16,284 bases of DNA from Puniceicoccales bacterium. GTDB lineage: Bacteria; Verrucomicrobiota; Verrucomicrobiia; Opitutales; JAIRLM01. Position 1 is the first letter of the stretch, and each line of letters opens with the position of its first letter. Below, piece after piece: positions 13,598-16,284 of this stretch. A program made the position numbers and the translations under genes. Under the pieces are notes generated by a model that saw only the letters and a program-made list of their open reading frames with translations, was not told where the DNA came from and did no database searches. The stretch spans positions 1 through 16,284 of the forward strand of contig JAITDL010000060.1 of assembly GCA_031282565.1 (NCBI GenBank), in the 5' to 3' direction.

Positions 13598-14629
13598 ATG
13601 TTCATCGATGAAGTGGAAGTTTCTCTCCGCGCCGGCAATGGAGGTCACGGCTGCATGAGTTTTCGCAGGGAAAAATACATCCCGCGCGGCGGTCCAAACG
13701 GCGGCGATGGCGGAAATGGCGGCAGCGTGCTGCTGGTCTGCGACCACAACGTCGGAGATCTCGTTGATTACAAATTCACACCGCACGCCAGCGCAGAAAA
13801 TGGCCAGCCTGGCATGGGATCCCAGTGCCACGGCCGCAACGGCGCCGACTGTCTCCTGCGAGTTCCCGAGGGGACGGTGGTTCATTCCATGGAAAATGGC
13901 GAAATCGTCGCTGAACTTCTGCGCCACGGAGACAGAGTCACGCTCCTAAAAGGCGGGAAGGGAGGCATTGGCAACGAACATTTCAAAAGCTCAATCGTGC
14001 GCGCTCCCCGCAGAACCATTCCCGGCGAACTGGGAGAAAATGGCAAATTTCGCTTTGAAATGAAGGTCATAGCGGACGTGGGCCTCGTCGGGTTCCCAAA
14101 CGCCGGCAAGTCGTCCCTCACCAACGCGCTCACGGCCACGGAAAGGCCGACGGGCCCATACCCTTTCACGACATTGCATCCAAAGGTTGCCGTCGTGTCC
14201 GGGAGTGAAAAACTTACAATTGCCGACATACCCGGGATCATAGGTGGCGCCCACGAAAACCGCGGACTCGGTTTCCGCTTCCTGCGTCACGTGGAACGCT
14301 GTCCCATACTGCTATTCATCATAGACATGGGTGCCGTCGATGGCCGCAGCCCATGGGAAGATTTTTCCACACTCCGCTACGAACTATCACGCTACGGATC
14401 CGGCCTAGCTGAGCGCCCATACTCAGTCTGCGCAAATAAGATGGACGTCGATGGAGCCCACGAAAACTTGGCAACATTTAGGGAAAAATTTCCCAATGAG
14501 ACTCCGCTGCCAATTTCCTGCCTTGCCGCAATTGGATTGGACAAACTGCGGACACATCTGCTGCAGATGTGCAAACGTCACCAAAAGATTTCTCCAGAGA
14601 TCCAAACACAGTCCGCCGAAGCCATTTAG
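13598..14629 (+). CDS. obg: Ribosome-associated GTPase Obg (CgtA)
   Basis: Essential GTPase acting in late 50S ribosome assembly and stress signalling. The glycine-rich Obg fold fills residues 1-158 (GGPNGGDGGNGGS at 31-43; LLKGGKGGIGNEHF). The G domain follows: G1 GFPNAGKSS (165-173), G2 FTTLHP (190-195), G3 DIPG (210-213), G4 NKMD (280-283), G5 SCLA (307-310). GLGFRFLRHVER (223-234) is the family's switch II extension. After DIPG the usual I-E-G-A reads IGGA. At 343 residues there is no C-terminal OCT domain, as in many bacteria. The ATG is placed by the conserved opening MFIDEV; no Shine-Dalgarno precedes it, although a strong one lies about 65 bases upstream before a possible mini-ORF. 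Confidence 0.98.
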   Translation: MFIDEVEVSLRAGNGGHGCMSFRREKYIPRGGPNGGDGGNGGSVLLVCDHNVGDLVDYKFTPHASAENGQPGMGSQCHGRNGADCLLRVPEGTVVHSMENGEIVAELLRHGDRVTLLKGGKGGIGNEHFKSSIVRAPRRTIPGELGENGKFRFEMKVIADVGLVGFPNAGKSSLTNALTATERPTGPYPFTTLHPKVAVVSGSEKLTIADIPGIIGGAHENRGLGFRFLRHVERCPILLFIIDMGAVDGRSPWEDFSTLRYELSRYGSGLAERPYSVCANKMDVDGAHENLATFREKFPNETPLPISCLAAIGLDKLRTHLLQMCKRHQKISPEIQTQSAEAI

Positions 14630-14668
14630 TCTACAAAATCGTTCGACGGACGAGCGCACGGGAACAGC

Positions 14669-16284
14669 TCAGGAATCCTTAACTGTAATTGATCCAAGAG
14701 GTGCAAACAACCGGACACGCACATTGTCAGAAGCTATTTTCGCCGTATACCATCTGGGCAATGACTTCTCGGCTATTGCACATCGTTTGCCTTTCCATGT
14801 AATATGACGGAATGATTTCATAGGGGTTGCCTTACTATCTGAATTTACGTAAATCACTGCAAACTCTATGTCGACTCCGGCTGAGTCATACTCGTCCGCG
14901 ACACATGCAAATGCTGCATCATGAAATGCGCAGGCAATAGAGCCATTTACGAGGCGTGTCAGCATGAGCCATCCATCACGCTGCCAATACCCATTGCCGC
15001 GATTCACTTCAACGGCAATTGCGGCAATGGCACCGCCAAATGGCAAGAGTTTCATAGCAACCTCAAACAAAGCACGTTGGTTAGATGGCTGCAAACTAAT
15101 CGCCAGCGGTGGAACATTATGGGCGGCGCCGCGCCACGCATAGTACGGAGTGTGAACATTTCGCAGACTAGGTATGCCGTAGAATGCGAGATCGCTGCCT
15201 GTTCCCATAAAAACTCGAGCCGTTGAAGGATCATTTCCGACGAGAAGCGCCATGTTTCTGCTGGCTTCTTCTGCGGCATTTTTCGCATCGACGGCGGTTA
15301 ACAGGAAACGAAGACCACAAAACTGTGCCAATTTTTCGCTAATAACACTAGCTCCATGGGTGTAGCAAACTACCAACACTAAACCATCGTAGCGGTCGAG
15401 ATTCTGAGAGTCATCGACGGGAAAGCACGGATAACCATAAACATCCATGTCGGAGAGCTTGCCAACGAGTTTAATGCGCGTCTCTTTGTCGATCCCGAAA
15501 AAGCAAATATTGGGGGATTCATTTTGGATCATACACATGTAAAGTCCTGGCACTGTCTCCGATAGCCACGTAATCAACCAGCCGACAAGGACCTCGCAAA
15601 TGCCAGATGCCTTTTGGAAAACATCGCGAACGACACTGTAGGCACATGACGGTAAGTGGCGCCAAGTTACGAAACAGGGGCTGACGTCGATCGCATTGCG
15701 CATGGCTTTATAATTGCACATAAACTCCACGCGCAGCCGGTCAGCATTTTCTGCAATGTGGCGTAGGTGCTTTGAAATCTCTAGCGGCGCCACAACATTC
15801 ATGCACATGAGAAGCAATGACAGCTGCAGCTCAGCGAAATAGATTCCGGCATTTATCGACTCCATCTCCAAAGCCATCTGGATGCTGGTCACAAGTGCTC
15901 CAACGAGCATTGACCTGAAACCTTCAGTGAAAACCTTGCGCATTTGTGCGACAACACCACACGTCAAGCGGTGGACTGTGACGGAACATATTTCTCTGGA
16001 GCCATGCTTCTGGAGCTGCATCGTGAAATCCTTCCCCGTTGCCGTGCAATGGGCCATGTGCACAAGTTCCTCTGGGCAAATGCTGCGAATCTCAATGAGC
16101 AGGGCAATTGCGCCGTAGCAGCCGCATCCCGATGCAACGCATGACCGCGACAGCATTTTCAGGCCAGTCATAAACCCGACGTCGCTTTGCACAAGAGGCG
16201 ACCCGCCATATGCACTAACCGCAGCGAGTTCGTCATTAAGATTCGGATATCTTTCGTTGGCGATCGCAACTAGTCTATCGTATC
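14669..16284 (-). CDS. Unrecognised large cysteine-rich protein, partial (N-terminus outside the window)
   Basis: I do not recognise this protein. The reading frame is open from its TGA at 14669-14671 to the right edge, giving 537 visible residues. The GTG at 16192 is only an internal codon, since the 30 codons before it read sensibly (AIANERYPNLNDEL, SAYGGSPLV) with no stop. It has 20 cysteines after that GTG, 17 of them in the first three-fifths, many next to hydrophobic residues. Two moderately hydrophobic stretches (GALVTSIQMALEME onward, and LVGWLITWLSETVPGLYMC) could be amphipathic or buried helices. The C-terminal part has alternating strands and helices (NICFFGID, YDGLVLVVCYTHG, GLRFLLTAVDAKNAAEEA), suggesting an alpha/beta fold. 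It converges on obg with a 39-base gap and no visible terminator. Confidence 0.72.
   Translation of the reverse strand, partial: YDRLVAIANERYPNLNDELAAVSAYGGSPLVQSDVGFMTGLKMLSRSCVASGCGCYGAIALLIEIRSICPEELVHMAHCTATGKDFTMQLQKHGSREICSVTVHRLTCGVVAQMRKVFTEGFRSMLVGALVTSIQMALEMESINAGIYFAELQLSLLLMCMNVVAPLEISKHLRHIAENADRLRVEFMCNYKAMRNAIDVSPCFVTWRHLPSCAYSVVRDVFQKASGICEVLVGWLITWLSETVPGLYMCMIQNESPNICFFGIDKETRIKLVGKLSDMDVYGYPCFPVDDSQNLDRYDGLVLVVCYTHGASVISEKLAQFCGLRFLLTAVDAKNAAEEASRNMALLVGNDPSTARVFMGTGSDLAFYGIPSLRNVHTPYYAWRGAAHNVPPLAISLQPSNQRALFEVAMKLLPFGGAIAAIAVEVNRGNGYWQRDGWLMLTRLVNGSIACAFHDAAFACVADEYDSAGVDIEFAVIYVNSDSKATPMKSFRHITWKGKRCAIAEKSLPRWYTAKIASDNVRVRLFAPLGSITVKDS

Overview
The window reads as chromosome of a Gram-negative bacterium of the PVC group (Verrucomicrobia/Chlamydiae side). 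It makes Kdo-type lipopolysaccharide (kdtA), uses the non-mevalonate isoprenoid pathway (ispG of the long chlamydial/plant-like type), and carries a type III secretion block in the order sctN-sctO-sctP-sctQ, which is the order I know from Chlamydia. Presence of mreC, obg and murJ beside a chlamydia-like T3SS fits a verrucomicrobial relative living on or in a eukaryote. The phylum call is inference from protein character, not from a marker comparison.

Layout. 1-780 (minus): murJ, running off the left edge. 897-3656 (plus): kdtA and ispG, translationally coupled. 3643-4125 (minus): small OmpA/Pal-like lipoprotein whose end overlaps the end of ispG. 4246-6913 (plus): two unrecognised membrane proteins, each with its own promoter-like sequence; the second is a 617-residue protein of about seven degenerate repeats. 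6906-10401 (plus): sctN, sctO, sctP, sctQ, tightly packed; sctN overlaps the repeat-protein gene by 8 bases. 10421-11359 (minus): soluble protein of unknown function, convergent with sctQ. 11459-12568 (minus): CNNM/CBS ion-transport protein. 12687-14629 (plus): mreC and obg. 14669-16284 (minus): a large Cys-rich protein of unknown function, running off the right edge.

How the genes fit together. murJ, kdtA, ispG, the Pal-like lipoprotein and mreC all serve the cell envelope (lipid II export, Kdo addition to lipid A, isoprenoid precursors for undecaprenyl carriers, outer-membrane/peptidoglycan anchoring, cell shape). The T3SS block supplies the export ATPase, its stalk, the needle-length/substrate-switch protein and the cytoplasmic sorting-platform ring; the rest of the apparatus must be elsewhere. 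Three unrecognised proteins flank this block, and their promoter-like sequences sit almost on their start codons. Most other genes with a visible start signal use Shine-Dalgarno sequences instead. These three are the best candidates in the window for lineage-specific secretion components or effectors.

No stretch over 300 bases lacks a gene; the largest gaps (about 120 bases at 781-896, 4126-4245 and 12569-12686) are described below or hold nothing I can support. I saw no tRNA, rRNA, CRISPR array, insertion sequence or attachment site.
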